Assembly: GCA_910589415.1 (NCBI GenBank)
Contig: OU342638.1
Coordinates: forward strand, 3,100,001-3,164,000
DNA length: 64,000 nucleotides
Source of the DNA: Malachius bipustulatus
Lineage: Eukaryota; Arthropoda; Insecta; Coleoptera; Melyridae
Reading direction: 5' to 3'
Below the pieces are notes generated by a model, which did no database searches, was not told the origin of the DNA, and worked only from the letters and a program-made list of their open reading frames with translations. Both the position numbers and the translations under genes were made by a program. This document shows positions 1-10,800 of the stretch, in pieces; within the stretch, counting starts at the first letter, position 1, and each line of letters opens with the position of its first letter.

Positions 1-612
1 ATCTATAACACAATCTATTTATTTTATTTCTATTACTTGCTGATAGATGACTTGTATAATTCACATAAGATTTCTTAAAAGACTCGTTCATGACTTCAAT
101 CTCCTTCGACGATGCTTCCATAGACGTAGCGATTTCGACAGCCTTAGCGTAGGTTAGATTTGCTTCACCCAATAGTCGCCTCTTTATATTATCATCCATA
201 ATTCCACAAACTATTTGATCCCTTAAACTTACTTCCAGGTTAGTAAAATTACAATACAAGGATAACTTTTTAAGCTGAGCCACATATTCGTTCATGGACT
301 CCCCTGGACGCTGTTTCCTTTGCTTGAATTTATATCTCTCTGTCACTTCAGAAGGTTTTGGTTTCAAATGATTAGACATATAAGTATTGATTGCATTTAC
401 TGTTAACGTTGACGGCTTTACCGGAGTGCACAAATCTCTTAATAACATGTAGGCATCATTGGATAACAATGTTATGAGTATAGGTACCTTTTTCGCAGCA
501 TCAGTAGTATTTGCCAGAAAGTACTGTTCCAACCTCTCAAACCACACTTCCCAATCATCTTTAACAATTCAAATTCCTTAAAATTATTAATTATATTTGG
601 TTTATCAGCCAT
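1..612 (-). pseudogene. Ty3-type gag, 5' part (K02A2.6-like), runs off the window
   Basis: This is the start of a retrotransposon Gag, the structural protein that packages element RNA in the cytoplasm. The ATG at 612-610 lies about 70 bases inside the LTR and primer-binding site, as expected. The frame opens MADKPNIINNF and then carries a DDWEVWFERLEQYF-type segment, a long helical capsid-like region and KFKQRKQRPGESMNEYV, all typical of K02A2.6-like Ty3 Gags. A one-base shift near 565 separates the first ~16 codons from the rest, so this copy cannot make a normal Gag from that ATG. The frame is still open at base 1 and the zinc knuckle and pol would lie outside. Family call is from motif memory. 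Confidence 0.75.
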
Positions 613-663
613 AATTACTTCCAATTTTTCAGGTATTTCCACTTTGATCTATTTCTTTCCTTT

Positions 664-681
664 TGATCCTCGTCGCCAGAT
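664..681 (-). other. Primer-binding site region of the Ty3 element
   Basis: Read on the minus strand, the LTR end ...CATTACA is followed after one base by TCTGGCGACGAGGATC, where a tRNA 3' end would prime minus-strand DNA synthesis. Position between LTR and gag supports the call. The matching tRNA was not determined. Confidence 0.5.
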
Positions 682-1395
682 TGTAATGTATTCTTCCCAT
701 ATTATCATTAAAACACACAGTTTTATTTAATGCTTTTATTTTTCTTCCCCAACTTAAGGCACATTACAAATTATATAAATTAAAACTAATTTTATTAATT
801 CCACATTTTCAACCATCTGCTTTCTACATCTCTTACTTCTATATAGGTTAACTTACATTATTTCTTGTTCTTCTTTTTCTTATTTTTATTTACTTTGTTT
901 CATGCTACTACCCAATACCACATAGACTAATATACTAGACAAATTACAATTGGTATTATATCTAATACATTAGTTCACAAAGACTGAATCTATTCTAACT
1001 AGTTCAATAAGTAAATACAGTATTCATACCTTTTAAGGAGGGCGGTGACTTTGCCATGCGCCTGTTTATTAATAATTCCAAAAGGATGTGTTTTAGGAAC
1101 ATTATCCTAACGTCAAATACAGAATATTAATATGATTAACAATAATATTCATTATACTGTTAGGACACCCTTTGATTTAATGAATGTTAAAGATAAAGGA
1201 AACAATAAAATCGCAGCACGACGTTTATTGAGAACAATAATTAATCATCTCTCTGGTAGTTCCTTCGTCTCTCCCGGTTCCGGTCTGACTAGCCCGCTCT
1301 CCCTCCTGCGCAGACACCGCAAGGTACGGTTCAAAATCAACTGATGACGATAGGCAGCCAATTTGCACCCAACATTCATTGCACCCAACAATACA
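682..1395 (-). mobile_element. LTR of the K02A2.6-like Ty3 element
   Basis: The block begins TGTAATG on the plus strand next to the primer-binding site and can end ...AATACA at 1395, giving TG...CA ends and about 714 bp. On the minus strand an initiator-like TCATCAGTTG near 1345 is followed by an AATAAA signal (complement of 1224-1229), as expected for an R region. The outer edge is less certain because a CAGGGTGTCCC repeat starts directly after it. The short frames here are not genes. Confidence 0.5.
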
Positions 1396-2375
1396 TACAG
1401 GGTGTCCCAATATTCCATGGACATGGAGCAACCACAGATTACTGAGGTAAAAAAAAAGTCGCTCGGACCAAACTTATCTCTATACCAAAGTGCTTCGTTT
1501 GTCCGTTAGAGGGCTTCAAAGTCGTTTGAAATTTTTAGTTTTTTGAAAAAGTCTGCTGATTCCAATTCGATGAAATTTGATAGGCGAATTTCTTATTAAA
1601 AGTACTAACTTCTGACGTACATGATAATTTGACGGAAACCCGGGAAGGGGTTAAACTACCCCTACCCTCCATTAAAATCGATCGTAATTGTTGATAGGGT
1701 AGCAGGAACGCTGTTCATGTTTTTTTGTTTGAAAGATACATCGTTTTAGCCCATTTTTGGTCTCCTACAAAAATCTGTATCTCTCCGAGGTGCTATGTGA
1801 TAAAATAAATTGGACGATGACATCTTATCAAAATTTTATGTCATTCTTTTAATTTGAAATCAAATTTTCAATTGTGAGGTGATTATTTGATCTAATCTCA
1901 TAAATAGTTATTTATGATACAAGAGAAAAAAGTGTAACACATCGAGAGCTAACATCGCACTTTTTTCTTGTGTGTAATATACATTTTTTTTTCTGCGAGA
2001 AGAAATATCAGTGTTAGAATGTCGAAAAACGTAGTTAGATAACTGAAAATTATGTCGGAAAAATGATTTATGTTAAACTTGGATTTTCAAACTGTCTTTT
2101 ATCGTAATTGACGTTGCCTGGGTAACGAAACGATTTAATTGTTAAATGTTCTTCTTTGTTTTGGGTTTTAGGTTCGATATTAAAATATTATTTTTCAAAA
2201 ATATTTTTATAAAAATGAAACGTTTCGAGACCGATTGGTCTCTTGTTCACTCATAAATAATAGTTGTAAAAAATATGTAAAAACTTAAAAATACTTTAAA
2301 AAATCATAATTATTATATTAAAATGTCGTAAATGGTGTGTTTTTAAATTTAAATTTTAGAAAAAATATAAGTAAA
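1396..2375. repeat. Truncated CAGGGTGTCCC-end repeat and A+T-rich spacer
   Basis: A CAGGGTGTCCCAATATTCC end starts at about 1398, but no matching inverted end is found, so this is one truncated copy of the CAGGGTG class. The rest is A+T-rich, with a short hairpin at roughly 1920-1970 (AAAAAAGTG paired with CACTTTTTT). No gene is seen. Confidence 0.4.
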
Positions 2376-3107
2376 TTAATTTTGATCTTGATTTTTTTTT
2401 ATCAAAATTGTAGAATGGAATCTTTCTACAGGGCTGTTGGAATTTGAGTTGTGTGGAGTAGTAGCGAAGTGGAGTGTAATATTGTGCAGTTTGAAAAAGT
2501 CTCGTATGATGTTATTGTTGAATTCTGTGCCATCATCGGAAGTGATCTGTTGGGGAATTCCGTGGTGGCTAATGTATGATAAGAGCTTAGAGAAGATTTC
2601 TATAGCGTGGAATTTTTCTAAGGGGTAACATTGTCCGTACTTAGAGAAAGTATCTATGATTGTCAGACATTTAGTTTTATCGATGTGGAAGGTGTCCATG
2701 TGTAATGACTGGAATGGTTTAGAAGGTGTGGGTGTTAGTTCGAACCGTAATTTGTAGGGTCTTCTTTCATATTTATTTTCTAAACATATTTTGCAAATGT
2801 TTACGTAGTTAGTGACGTCATCGGTTAAATTTGGCCTATAGTATTTTTGAGATAATTGTTCGATCGTCTGTTTTATTCCGCGATGTCCTGTTTTTGTTTC
2901 GTGGTAAAATTTAGTATACATTTTTTGATCGTCTATTATTTCGATGTCTTTAACTAAATTAACTGAGGTGCATAAGTTATAGGCACTATTTTTGAACGTA
3001 CTCGGGAGTATTTTAGATATGCGTTTAATGCCATCTGTGTACTTATCTTCTATATACACGCAGTATTTATTTTTTGGATCGGTGTAATATTTAAATGTAT
3101 CTATCAC
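2376..3107 (-). pseudogene. Ty3 element A: integrase, C-terminally truncated
   Basis: The 243-codon frame is an integrase, which inserts retrotransposon DNA into the genome. It has an N-terminal zinc-binding HHCC motif (HETKTGH... then CKIC, residues ~70-108) and the catalytic core: D in MDTFHID, D in ITSDDGTEF and E in SPVERFH. Spacing fits the D,D(35)E rule. It stops soon after the glutamate helix, so the C-terminal DNA-binding part is missing. It is the 3'-most surviving pol domain of element A. The region from 3108 to about 3400 is the expected connector to RNase H but is broken in all frames. Confidence 0.85.
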
Positions 3108-3399
3108 GGCTTTTTCAAGGTCTTCATTTTTACAATACGTTGTAATGCGATTTTTATTAAAGGGGTTGGTTTTTGTGGATGTTGGTGTTAATTTAGTAGG
3201 CGAATGTATAAAAACGATTTGCTTTTTATAGAAATTGATTGGATGTTCCGTGATAGGTATGTTTAAGATTGGGTATTCAGTATCAGAGTGTTGTGTATTA
3301 CCGTCACTTATCTCTTTCAGTTGATTATTTAGGAGTTCGTTGATGTCATCGTCTCTGTTTCTACTACTAGGCTATTATTATCGTTGTCATTCAAGGGAT

Positions 3400-3663
3400 G
3401 AATTTCGAGGGTTTGCTGTTCTTGTATCTTAATTCGGGATAATGCATCAGCATTTGAATTTATTTTACCTTTTTTGTAAATTATCTCGTAATCATACTCG
3501 CTTAGAAGTAATCTCCATCTGACTAATTTGGAATTCGGTTCCTTAAAGAAAACTACCAGGTCAGGGGCTTATGATCTGTGACTATCTTGAATTTGCGACC
3601 GAAGATGTATGGTCTAAATGTTTTTACTGCAAAGATAATGGCTAGAAGCTCTTTTTCGATAGT
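3400..3663 (-). pseudogene. Ty3 element A: RNase H and tether, frameshifted
   Basis: Conceptual minus-strand reading gives [29 protein letters not shown] and [10 protein letters not shown], the standard landmarks of the Ty3 RNase H, which removes RNA from the RNA:DNA hybrid. A premature TGA lies between the RT/RNase H frame ending at 3664 and EKELLAI. A second shift follows DHKPLTW. The domain is therefore dead in this copy. Confidence 0.7.
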
Positions 3664-4215
3664 TCAATAGTTGGACTCTGCTGAATTCAGCGTACGTGAA
3701 GCGTATGAAATAGGTTTATCTGAATTTATAGGGCCTTGCGATAAAATTGCGCCTACCGCGAATTGACTGGCGTCCGTGGTGACAATAAATTTTTTATTGA
3801 AGTCGGGGTATTGAAGTATTGATTCATTGCAAAGAAGGTTTTTACAGGTGTTTATTGCGTTCAAAAATTCTGGGGTATGCTTGATCGTTTGGCCTTTTTT
3901 CAAGCATTGAGTGAGAGGTTTCGTGATTTTAGCGAAATTGTTGATAAATTTCCTGTAGTAACCTGCAAGTCCCAAAAAGGATTTAATTTCTTTCGCTGTT
4001 GTTGGATTGCGGAAATTTTTGATTGCTATTAATTTTTTCGGATTAGGCTTGATGCCTTCTGGAGTTACTATGTGACCTAGGAATTCTACTTCTTTTCGTA
4101 GGAATTCACTTTTGTCTGGTTGGATTTTCATATTAGATTCTCTTAGACGAGTAAATACCGCTTGGAGATTTTTTATAATGTTCTTCCAGTGAAGCTGAGA
4201 ATATAATGATGTCAT
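3664..4215 (-). pseudogene. Ty3 element A: reverse transcriptase, C-terminal half
   Basis: The open stretch carries the RT palm end and thumb (KIQPDKSEFLRKEVEFLGHIVT), the connection (FLGLAGYYRKFI) and the first part of RNase H (IVTTDASQFAVGAILSQ, with its first catalytic aspartate). The catalytic YIDD box is encoded just upstream at about 4200-4222, but in another frame. A one-base shift near 4175 separates it from this segment, and the frame ends in the TGA noted under RNase H. Confidence 0.85.
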
Positions 4216-4702
4216 CTATATATACTAAACAAATTTTGTTGATTAAATCCCTCAGTACGTTATTAATCACTCGTTGAAATGTTGATGGGTTTTTTTTTTA
4301 GACCGAAGGGCATTCTTAGATACTCGTAGTGCCCGTTTTCAGTGGAAAAGGCAGCTTTTGGAATGCTCTCAGGGGACATTTCTATTTGATGAAACCCATT
4401 TTGCTAGGTCCAGCGTGGTGAAATAATTGGCTCTACCTAGTCTGTCAAGTATGTCGGTGATATTTGGGATGGGGTATCGATCGTCAATCGTGTTTTCGTT
4501 TAACTTACGGTAGTCGACTTAGTCTCCATTTCCGTTTGTTAGAAGCGTCTAATTTTTTTGGGACAATCCAAATAGGGGCAGAATATGGACTATCTAAAGG
4601 CCTGATTATACCGTTTTCTAACATTTGATTAATTTGGCGTTCAACTTCTTGTTTGTGGATATAGGAATAGCGATAAGTTTTGGAGTGAATGGGTAATTCG
4701 TC
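4216..4702 (-). pseudogene. Ty3 element A: reverse transcriptase, N-terminal half, several frameshifts
   Basis: Piecewise translation shows DELPIHSKTYRYSYIHKQEV, MLENGIIRPLDSPYSAPIW, KRKWRL then [16 protein letters not shown], and TTLDLAKW, i.e. RT fingers and palm with the first catalytic aspartate in TTLDLA. Breaks are a TAA before DELP, a shift between KWRL and VDYRKLN, and another after TTLDLA. Pol activity is excluded. Confidence 0.75.
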
Positions 4703-5227
4703 TTAAGTTTTTATTTCATGTTTAACCTTATTTGTGAAAGTGAGGGCATCGTTCTCGTTATGAAAAACATCAGCGAATTTATTACAAATTTTTAGTAGTT
4801 CAGATTTTTCTTCATTGTTCAGGTAATCAGTTATTTCTGGACGTGAAGGGGTAAAATTTGGGTTATCGTAACTCGTTTGGAAATTACAGAGAAGGTAAGC
4901 GTTTGACTGAAATGATTTACATTTCACATGAGGTTTTTTTAATTTTATCGATTCGTTTGTTGGATTAAATACTTCGATTTTCGTATTGTAGTTTGTTGCT
5001 TTGCTAATCGCCGGTAATGTGAAACAATGTTCCGATCTCATCTCAGGTATCTCTCCTAAACCATTTTCTTGATTGCAAGTAACCGTGCAAATTTTACTTG
5101 ATTGAGGCCCTATGTCTGTAAAATAGTCTAGATCTCTGTCGTAATGCAGCTTGAATTCGACGCGATCGCTGGAGAGTGTATTTTTTGATAGATCTATTTT
5201 TAGTTTATTTTGTTGTAGAAATTGCAA
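4703..5227 (-). pseudogene. Ty3 element A: protease C-terminus and protease-RT linker
   Basis: The frame (FLQQNKLKIDLS ... NNEEKSELLKICNKFADVFHNEND...LTFTNKVKHEIKT) matches the linker between protease and RT in 17.6/297-group Pol, including the FADVF/LTFTNKVKH landmarks just before RT. It continues the protease frame upstream after a slip in a run of A residues at about 5285-5295. Confidence 0.7.
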
Positions 5228-5294
5228 ACCTAGAAGACCGTCAAAGTAATTATGAATATCAAATAGGCAGACTTCGAAACTAGAATTTTTTTTT

Positions 5295-5594
5295 TGAATT
5301 CTGCGAAGGTTAGAATTTTGGCTTTAAATCTACCTTTATGGTTGATTCCACAAGAAATAAGGTTGAATGGGTCGTGGAAAATTTTATCCGGGAAGAAATT
5401 TTCAACGATAGAGGGTCTAAGGAGGCAAGTTGTTGCGCCTGTATCTATTAATAATCGGATGGGAGGATTTTGTATCTTGATGTAAGGAAGTTTGTTATTT
5501 TTTTCGACAATATTTAATTCAAATTCTCCGAGGCTGCTATAGGAAAATTTTCGTTATCAAATTCAAATTGTTTTGAGTCTGGGTTTTCATTGTC
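5295..5594 (-). pseudogene. Ty3 element A: aspartic protease
   Basis: Minus-strand translation gives IKIQNPPIRLLIDTGATTC, an aspartyl protease active site (DTGAT, complement of about 5428-5445), followed by a flap-like SCGINHKG region. Such proteases cut Gag-Pol in the particle. The block starts at about 5594, directly against the truncated RT of element B, so the Gag of A is missing. The A-run at 5285-5295 breaks the frame at the 3' side. Confidence 0.75.
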
Positions 5595-6133
5595 GTAATA
5601 GAACTACCCAAATTGGGGACGACCAAGGTGAATGACTAGGGGCCGGTTGTTCAAACGTTAATTAAAAATTTTCAGATAATTACTGATTTTAAAATGCCCT
5701 GTATTATCGAACCATTGGTCTGATATTGTTCTGCTCTCTTTAAGAAGAGTTAATTATTGATTAAAAATACAAGATCATTAATTATATTCGCCGTATTTTC
5801 AAAATTTGCAATTTAAAATCAGTAATTATCTCAAAATTTTTAATTGACGTTTGAACAACCGGCCCTAGGTCTTATAATGTTTTGTTCCAACATTTTATTG
5901 ATTTGTTTCTCGACTTTCTGCTTGTGCACAAATGGGTATCTATATGTTTTGGAATAAACGGGCATTTCGTCGGATGTTTTAATCGAATGTTTAATTTTGT
6001 TAGTAAATGTTAAAGGCGTGCCTTCTTCATAGAATATGTTAGAGTATTCCATACACAATTTTGTGATTTCGCGACTTTCTTCGTCATTTAAATGATCAAG
6101 CCTAAGTTTAGAAAAACGATAGAAAAAAATCAA
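5595..6133 (-). pseudogene. Ty3 element B: RT N-terminus, split by a MITE
   Basis: From 6133 to 5866 the frame contains MEYSNIFYEEGTPLTFTNKI and MPVYSKTYRYPFVHKQKVEK through NIIRP, the start of RT. The next residues, SHSPWSSPIWVV, lie at 5639-5595 in the same frame beyond the MITE. After WVV the sequence changes abruptly to element A. Elements A and B are related 17.6/297-like copies in the same orientation, so the join could be an ectopic recombination or nested insertion scar. Confidence 0.75.
5640..5865. mobile_element. Tourist-like MITE (PIF/Harbinger type)
   Basis: A 226-bp element has near-perfect inverted ends of about 57 bp starting GGGCCGGTTGTTCAAACG, and the 3-bp target duplication TAG at 5637-5639 and 5866-5868. 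GGGCC...GTT ends and a 3-bp duplication fit PIF/Harbinger MITEs, although TAG departs from the usual TWA. It has no coding capacity. It interrupts the RT of element B between NIIRP and SHSPW. Autonomous-type Harbinger remains occur at about 11360-12050, but descent from that family is not shown. Confidence 0.85.
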
Positions 6134-6662
6134 ATTTTGAATACCTGAAAACTTCCGTATTATTAATTTCGAGAAATTTTAAATTTTCTTGATCGAATTT
6201 TACTAAGGCATTCAGGAATTTCACAGTTATTGATAAATTCATGAGGGATTACGATTTCACCATTCAAAATTGATGTTCTCACCTTAATAACTTGTTCAGA
6301 TCTTGGGGAATCTTTAATTTTGTGAGTTTGGTTATAAGGTTTATGAAAGAGAAGTTTGATCTTGGTGAAAGGTGTAACTAAGTATCCTATGTCAAAATCA
6401 ATTTTTGCTCTTCATAATTTGAGATTATCTAAACGGGTCATGTTTAATGAAATCAGGGAAGAATATTTCGGCTAAGTCTGGATTTATAAAAGATCTTGTA
6501 GAACCTGAATCTATTAAAAGTTTCAAGTTACACTCGGGGATTATTAGGTATGGCAATTGACTTAGGTAATTCAGGTCAATGTGATTTATGTCAATGGTGG
6601 GACTTGAGCTTTGGTTTTTGTCTTGAACTTTCGGTCTGTATAAGGGTGGATGCAGAGTTGCA
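6134..6662 (-). pseudogene. Ty3 element B: protease and linker
   Basis: At about 6440-6550 the minus strand reads NLKLLIDSGSTRSFINP, a retroviral-type protease active site of the DSGS form, followed by DLAEIFFPDF, which parallels element A. Between this and RT is the linker (IKVRTSILNGEIVIPHEFI). Frames are interrupted, and the Gag frame ends at 6663. Confidence 0.65.
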
Positions 6663-7720
6663 TTATTTGTTATGTCTGTGGATCGACTTGAGGCAACTCT
6701 GAAAAATTTTCGGAATTGTCTTCTGTCGGTTTTTCGTTGTCAGTTTCGTCATGGATATTTGGGATTTCTGTGGGATTCTCAAATTGATATTGATAGTCAT
6801 ACATCGATGGGTCTTCATTGGTGTTAAATTGGTATTCTGTTTCTGTATTAAAAATTTCTTCAGAGTCCGGTACTGAAAATTTTTATTTTGATTCCTATTC
6901 CTAGTCGAAACGCTCATTGGTGTGGGTTTAAAGTTAGAAGTATTACGAGTACTGACACTCATTGGAGTTGGCTTTGGTAATGGTCTATTTGGGTTAGGTT
7001 TGAAAACGTTCCTATTATTTTGAAATGGTTGTCTAAATACTTGAGCATTGGTTGGGTAATGTCTCGGTGGAATATTCGTTCTTTGTTGTATATTTATTGG
7101 TTGTGAAGGAAAGACATTTGAACTTTGGAATTGGTGGGTCATTGGTGCGAAATTTAGTTGATTATAAACATAGTTATTTTGTACTGGTTGCTTAGAATAA
7201 GCGGGTTTCGTTTGGAAATTTCTGTTTGAAAAATTTTGAAAGTAATGGATATTATCTTCTTCGATAACTTTTTGTAAAGCTTCACTCAAAGGAGCTGGTT
7301 TCATGCACCTAATGGTTGTACCTAAAGGTTCTCGTAGTCCTGATAAAAATGTCTTAAGAGCTAAATTATTATACAAATCTCTCTTAAGCTTCTTGGATTG
7401 TTCTGTTTTTTCATGAATGTCTACATAACTACAAAATAAGTTTAAAACACTCAAACATCTATCATAAAAATTTTGTGGTTTCTCATTTTGAGACTGTCTT
7501 AACAAAATCAAATCACGATTTAACCAAGCTTCATCTCTCTGGTTTGCAAAATTTCGATACAGAACAGATTTTACATCTAGCCAATTATTTACGTTCTGAA
7601 TATTTACGACTAATTTAGCATTTTCCTTTAGCTTCGATAGTAGAGTTCAATAAGTGAACATTTTGAAAATTTGTTGCATCATTAGCATCATAAAATGTAG
7701 AAATTTGTACTGAATCGAGT
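6663..7720 (-). pseudogene. Ty3 element B: Gag, main part
   Basis: The 282-codon frame from 7511 (LLRQSQNEKPQNFYDRCLSV...) is a 17.6/297-type Gag. Upstream codons in other frames (KLVVNIQN, NNWLDVKSV, ANQRDEAWLNRD, and FYDANDATNFQNVHLLNS near 7700) extend it to about 7720. The C-terminal half is rich in Q, N, P and T and has no CCHC zinc knuckle, as is usual in this group. The N-terminal part and the true start lie at 8694 beyond an ~0.8-kb insertion. The frame is broken upstream of 7511. Confidence 0.7.
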
Positions 7721-7724
7721 TTGG

Positions 7725-8560
7725 TCTAATAATAATTGTTATATTTCAAAATTCGTTCAGTCGAAATAGGGTCGTAGATTCTTAAGACTTATGCAACTAA
7801 AGTAATGCGTGTCTATATGATTTGAAAATAAACCTTTTCTATTTAAAAAGAAAGATATTGATATCTACTACCCCAGTAATAGTGCTGTTTGGTAAGTAGA
7901 AAAAGAACACTCTTGATAACTTATGTAATGATAAACAATTATACTAATACAACAGCAGAGACGATAGGTTGGCCAACTCCTACCTCCCTGAAAGAAAACA
8001 TAAATACTTAAACTAAACAATGAAAATATTTCTAAAACTAAACGACTGGTTATAACACTCTCCAGGATCTCCTTCTATTAACACTAGAGTAATATGGAAT
8101 GGTCTAACCTTGGAAATTCTGCTAGTGACGTCTTGGGTACGCAAGTTGTTGGTAAAGTGACTCTGACTTTGATTAGAGACCACACAATACAAAAAACCTT
8201 CAATATCCTTATCCACCCCACTGAGTTGATACGATGGCGGTGGCGATGATGTTTAATTCTCAGGAATTTCTTGATAATAATAATTACTCGAGACTAAGAG
8301 TGGTATATATATCTTCGATTAGGGTCCACCTCAATATACTAGTAGGTAGTTCTCCAAAAAAAAACAAAAAGATCTTCTCTATCCCCAAACAACTCTATCG
8401 TTGTGGGTAGACTGACATATTAATTAATTTGACGTTTTTCCTCTCTTCTAAATCCTTTTAATTATTGCCGATGGTGATGTAATTGTCTCCATTGTTTCGG
8501 TAATAATGGATAAATGAACCATTATTATAAAATTAATATTTCGACATACTACAAATTAAA
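7725..8560. mobile_element. Unassigned insertion inside element B gag, possibly a solo LTR
   Basis: About 830 bp separates ...ELHRFLTVCISL from ...FYDANDATNF in the gag of element B, so it is foreign to gag. It has a TATATATA stretch at about 8308-8315 and could be a solo LTR, but I could not fix TG...CA ends or a target duplication. The 67-codon frame at 8013-8216 is not convincing as a gene. Confidence 0.35.
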
Positions 8561-8564
8561 GAAA

Positions 8565-8694
8565 TACAAACAGTAAGGAATCTATGTAATTCGTTAGGGC
8601 TGTCATCAAATTCTGGTACACAATTTAAATATTCAGCTTTCAATTGTTTAACTGGATTTACAGGATTTGAACTATTTTGTCCTGTTTGTGGCAT
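8565..8694 (-). pseudogene. Ty3 element B: Gag N-terminus
   Basis: An ATG at 8694-8692 starts MPQTGQNSSNPVNPVKQLKA and continues into SPNELHRFLTVCISL, the first Gag helix of the 17.6/297 group. It is cut off near 8565 by the insertion. The start is chosen because it is the first ATG downstream (minus strand) of the leader and primer-binding site. Confidence 0.65.
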
Positions 8695-8810
8695 TTTATC
8701 TAACTTAATTTATTTATTTATAATTTCACTGCGAGAATCAGTTGAAAGTATATTTTTTAAATTTAAATTTTGTAAGGACTCAATTAATTCATCAACAGAA
8801 TTTTTCATAA

Positions 8811-9138
8811 GCGAAAAATAATAAAATTTCAATTAATTAGACTTACATTAATATTATAGCGAACTTGAGCATCCTTTAATCTTAACTATAAGGAATGCTG
8901 CTATGGATCTGCAATTTTTGTCTTCTCCAGGGTAGTAATCCTTGCAGGTGTGGATGATGTTGATCCAAACCTCGATGATGGTCGGCTGAGGTCTTTGGAC
9001 AGGGTCTTCGATTGACTGGGATTCTTGACGATCAAGGAACCACTCCACTCCGAACACTTAACTCGACGTACCAATTCGTTTAACAAAATTGTCACGTTCG
9101 ATACGTAAAAACAACTCAGGTATCCTACTGACTGCGCC
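8811..9138 (-). repeat. Element B 5' leader with primer-binding site (repeat copy 1)
   Basis: The minus strand reads TGGCGCAGTCAGTAGGAT next to the LTR (complement of about 9121-9139), nearly the TGGCGCAGTCGGTAGGAT site known from 17.6/297 elements. Leader sequence follows to 8811. The same leader plus LTR recurs at 59283-60009. A GTAAGT donor-like site lies about 40 bases from the 3' edge. Frames here are not genes. Confidence 0.75.
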
Positions 9139-9536
9139 AATTAACTTTCGGGATACTCGAAGTCGCTTTTTAAAAAGTTACAATTATTGATTTATTCATT
9201 TATTATTAATTAACACAAGTACAAGAAGATGTTTACAGTATGAATGTTAAGACTAGACTAACTAAAGAGGATCTATTATGTCTCAGTGCGTCAACTTGTA
9301 AACACACACCTTGCAAAAATACGGAGAATACTCTGTGTGGAAACGCAGAGTAACCGTCGTTCCCATCATAGTCAGCATTTTCTTATATGGGTATTCTAAT
9401 GGGTGGTGAGATATATGTGAGATTCAGATACAATAATTATTATTTAAGAAAAAGAAATATACCTATTTAGTGATTCAATCAAATTCGGTTAAGCACAAAA
9501 GAAATCGGAAATTTATAACATACTTTACATAAAAAA
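9139..9536 (-). mobile_element. Element B 5' LTR (copy 1)
   Basis: An LTR of about 400 bp ends ...GTTAATT against the primer-binding site, as in 17.6-type elements. On the minus strand it has a TATA-like CCCATATAAG (near 9396) and AATAAATGAATAAATC near its 3' end, for RNA start and poly(A). The outer boundary is taken from where similarity with the copy near 60009 stops. It drives the relic gag at 8694. Confidence 0.7.
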
Positions 9537-9699
9537 GAAATCATTATCACTACTAGTTACCAACAGCAAACTTGCTATCTGTAATGTTCGGTACAAGAAA
9601 ATGAAGAAACTTATAGAAATATTTACTTATAGTATTAGAAATATTATTAATAATAATAATTGTATGTTGGAATGTAGGTATAAGCTGCTTACACATTCG

Positions 9700-10340
9700 C
9701 TGCCATCGGACACCGGTGTCCGCCCGATGCTTTTTGATATTATAACATAACAACAAAAAATGCTAAAATTACAAGCAATGAGAACGTGTCCGCTGTGGCA
9801 TGGACGCATATCTCGCCACCCATGGTTTCTGAATTCCCCCCTCCCATTAGATTTTATACGTGTGCCCGCTATAGATGTCCGCTTTGGCGCTGAGCTCAGG
9901 TGATAACTAACACTGGAATCTACCCGCCGTGGCGGACACGTAATAATGATAATATAGTTTACTGCCTACACCACTTATTCAAATTTTCGAATAGTTCCTT
10001 AGATATAGGTAGTTTAGGTACTTTTTCCATACCATTATTATGATTGACAACGAAAAAAAAACTTTATTCAATAAGAAAAAATAAAATAATCAATTAATTC
10101 AAACTTAATACATTATGTTAGCTTACATAATCTTGTGGTAAGATTTAATTCATTTTTATTTTCTTTTGATAACATCCTTTGCAATATGCAGTGTCCGCCA
10201 GAACAAGCGTGTCCGCTGAGGCGTGACCGCTTTGGCGTGGTAGAGAAATATTTTGTGTCCGCTGTGGCGTATACGATTTCTGAAGGCGTAAAATATTTCT
10301 GAGCGCCGTAGATGACACCGGTGTCCGCTAGACATTTTTG
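9700..10340. repeat. Cluster of GTGTCCGCTGTGGCGT-like motifs
   Basis: Degenerate copies of GTGTCCGCtgtGGCGT occur on both strands near 9711, 9788, 9862, 9925, 10190, 10207, 10256 and 10318. The outermost two are both GACACCGGTGTCCGC. These G+C-rich blocks sit in A+T-rich DNA. They resemble clustered subterminal transposase-binding repeats of a DNA element, but no transposase or clear ends were found. Short frames across it are not genes. Confidence 0.5.
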
Positions 10341-10454
10341 AAAATAACTTAGAAGTGGATAATCAGATTCCAAAAAAGTAAACACATTTCAAAATGATTT
10401 TTCCAGATTGATAACCTGCCAGTCATGGTCTGTAGAAACATTTTTATGATTTTA

Positions 10455-10800
10455 GCTTGTATTGTATTGTATTTTGAGGGTGATTAAGTTACTGCGACCT
10501 AAAAGATCTATTGTATCCCCTCTACTGTGCTTCGCCTGGTGTGGAATCCCTTTAGTGAAGCACCCTCTCCAAGTCCGTTTCCTTGAGAAACTTCAGGATT
10601 TTGAGAGGATCAAGGTCGGGTAAGTTCCCTGGCTCTAGCTGGTGATGGCCCAGAACATTACTTCTTTTGAGTTCTATCGCATCGCAGTTGAGCAGCAGGT
10701 GACGTGGTGTCTCGTCTCCTTTCCCGCAGAATCTGCAGACGCCATTTTTTCTATGCCTAGCTTCCTCAGGTGTTCCTTGAGCTTGCATGATTTTAGCTTG
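10455..10800 (-). pseudogene. LINE 3' end (C-terminal zinc motif and tail)
   Basis: The 78-codon frame contains CRFCGKGDETPRHLLLNC, the CCHC motif found after RNase H at the C-terminus of I/Jockey-like LINE ORF2 proteins, then DPLKILKFLKETDLERVLH and a stop. Minus-strand sequence downstream ends in a short repeat (AATACAATACAATACA) at about 10455-10475, typical of LINE 3' tails. Only the 3' end survives. Confidence 0.65.
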
